From Barthelona sp. PCE (Eukaryota > Metamonada: BaSk clade): a DNA stretch of 64,000 nucleotides. Positions 63,517-64,000 of the stretch are shown piece after piece (the first letter of the stretch is position 1; each line of letters opens with the position of its first letter). The notes beneath the pieces were generated by a model that had not been told where the DNA came from, did no database searches, and saw nothing but the letters and a program-made list of their open reading frames with translations. The DNA lies in contig JAUFOR010000003.1 of assembly GCA_040285745.1 (NCBI GenBank), forward strand, positions 1,488,001 to 1,552,000. The letters are read 5' to 3'. The position numbers and the translations under genes are program-made.

Positions 63517-64000
63517 ATGGACTTCATTGCAGAAGATTTTGAGAAAACTTTCAAGGTTGTCGTTATTGGTGATGGCCGAAGTGGTAAATCAAGCATGATT
63601 AAACGTTACTGCGAAGGTGTTTTCAATGCAGACTACAAAAAGACTATCGGTGTTAATTTCCTGGAGAAAACATGCTATTACGAGCGCGACGACCAGGATG
63701 TTACATTGCATATTTGGGATACAGCAGGGCAGGAAGAATTTTCCTCTCTAACACAGCATTACTACCGTGGATCTTCAGCATGCATCATTGTGTGCTCTCT
63801 TGACAACTACGACAGCTTTGAACATATTCTTGAATGGAAAGAGAAAGTTTTAGAGGAGGTTGGGCAGATTCCAATATGTTTTGCCATTAATAAGATGGAT
63901 CTGATTGGAACCGAAGAAGCACAATTTACCCTTGAAGATGTCGAGAACAGGTTTTATATGATGAAGATGAAACATTTCGAATGCTCTGTGAAAGACGATA
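63517..64000 (+). CDS. RAB23: Rab23-like small GTPase, 3' end outside window
   Basis: The first 161 residues are present; the gene runs off the end. G1 is VVVIGDGRSGKSSMIKRYC, followed by GVFNADYKKTIGVNFLE, WDTAGQEEFSSLTQHYYRGSSACIIVCSLDNYDSFEHILEWKEKVLEEVGQIP and NKMDL. This tracks Rab23 almost word for word (GKSSMIQRYC, TKDYKKTIGVDFLE, AYYRGAQAC, WREKVVAEVGDIP). Rab23 acts at cilia and endosomes, and in animals in Hedgehog signalling. Start ATG 63517 fits the family N-terminus. Confidence 0.88.
   Translation, partial: MDFIAEDFEKTFKVVVIGDGRSGKSSMIKRYCEGVFNADYKKTIGVNFLEKTCYYERDDQDVTLHIWDTAGQEEFSSLTQHYYRGSSACIIVCSLDNYDSFEHILEWKEKVLEEVGQIPICFAINKMDLIGTEEAQFTLEDVENRFYMMKMKHFECSVKDD

Noticed and set aside
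1-64000. tRNA, rRNA, CRISPR or spliceosomal RNA genes
   Set aside because: No box A/B pairs with cloverleaf, no U6 ACAGAGA context and no regularly spaced repeats were found by reading; a covariance-model scan would be decisive.

Overview
This window is nuclear DNA from a unicellular, flagellated eukaryote with a compact, intron-poor genome. Evidence for this: about 36 protein genes lie in 64 kb on both strands, usually 5-200 bp apart and sometimes overlapping at their stop codons; all three standard stop codons are used; the genes encode eukaryote-only machinery (Rabs, a SNARE, GCN5, a TAF10-like factor, a NOT2-type protein, OST48, Rictor); and only a few short introns with GTATGT-like donors are visible. 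At least five genes point to a motile or sensory cilium: a radial-spoke RSP7-like RIIa/EF-hand protein, SPAG6/PF16, an RSP16/DNAJB13-like J protein, a Tectonic-like transition-zone protein and a Rab23-like GTPase. The style (few tiny introns, short intergenic gaps) resembles metamonad-type flagellates, but I cannot name the organism from sequence alone. No tRNA, rRNA or CRISPR was recognised.

Layout. 1-9.3 kb: the 3' end of a spliced unknown gene, an HBS1-like GTPase, a nuclear basic unknown, a Qc-SNARE and a complete Rictor-like TORC2 subunit. 9.3-19.1 kb: GCN5 (divergent from Rictor), a His-rich secreted protein, a 1066-residue coiled-coil protein, a Nab2/ZC3H14-like CCCH protein, a COP1/SPA-type WD40 protein without a RING finger, and a Ser-rich unknown. 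19.2-28.4 kb: an ER-anchored SMP-like lipid-binding protein, a Met/His/Cys repeat protein, Tectonic, PDCD5, a coiled coil carrying EVPVE repeats, and a 911-residue unknown. 28.4-32.9 kb: an AT-rich island holding a 1171-residue hAT-type transposase-like gene. 32.9-41 kb: a KOW-like protein, a DEAH RNA helicase, two small unknowns, the divergent pair RSP7-like/SPAG6, then TAF10-like and NOT2-like genes. 41-52.8 kb: an AT-rich 1154-residue polytopic membrane protein, PUM3/Puf6, two small unknowns, RSP16-like, an armadillo protein, a Bem46/ABHD-type hydrolase, a Siw14-type phosphatase and a secreted cystatin. 53-64 kb: a 2394-residue BLTP2/Hobbit/SABRE-type lipid-transfer protein, an NT-C2 protein, OST48, a Rab21-like GTPase and the start of a Rab23-like gene.

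Functional themes. Four groups recur: chromatin and mRNA control (GCN5, TAF10, NOT2, Nab2-like, DEAH helicase, PUM3, HBS1); ciliary structure and signalling; membrane traffic and lipid transfer (SNARE, two Rabs, SMP-like, BLTP2, NT-C2, OST48); and TORC2 signalling (Rictor). Where the first in-frame codon of an open frame was TTG or GTG I moved the start to the first credible ATG. A CCTTTTC-like element recurs just upstream of many start codons. No single operon-like 'system' is present; the strongest oddities are the RING-less COP1, the hAT-like gene, the metal-ligand-rich repeat protein, the EVPVE-repeat protein and the shared palindromic stop codons.
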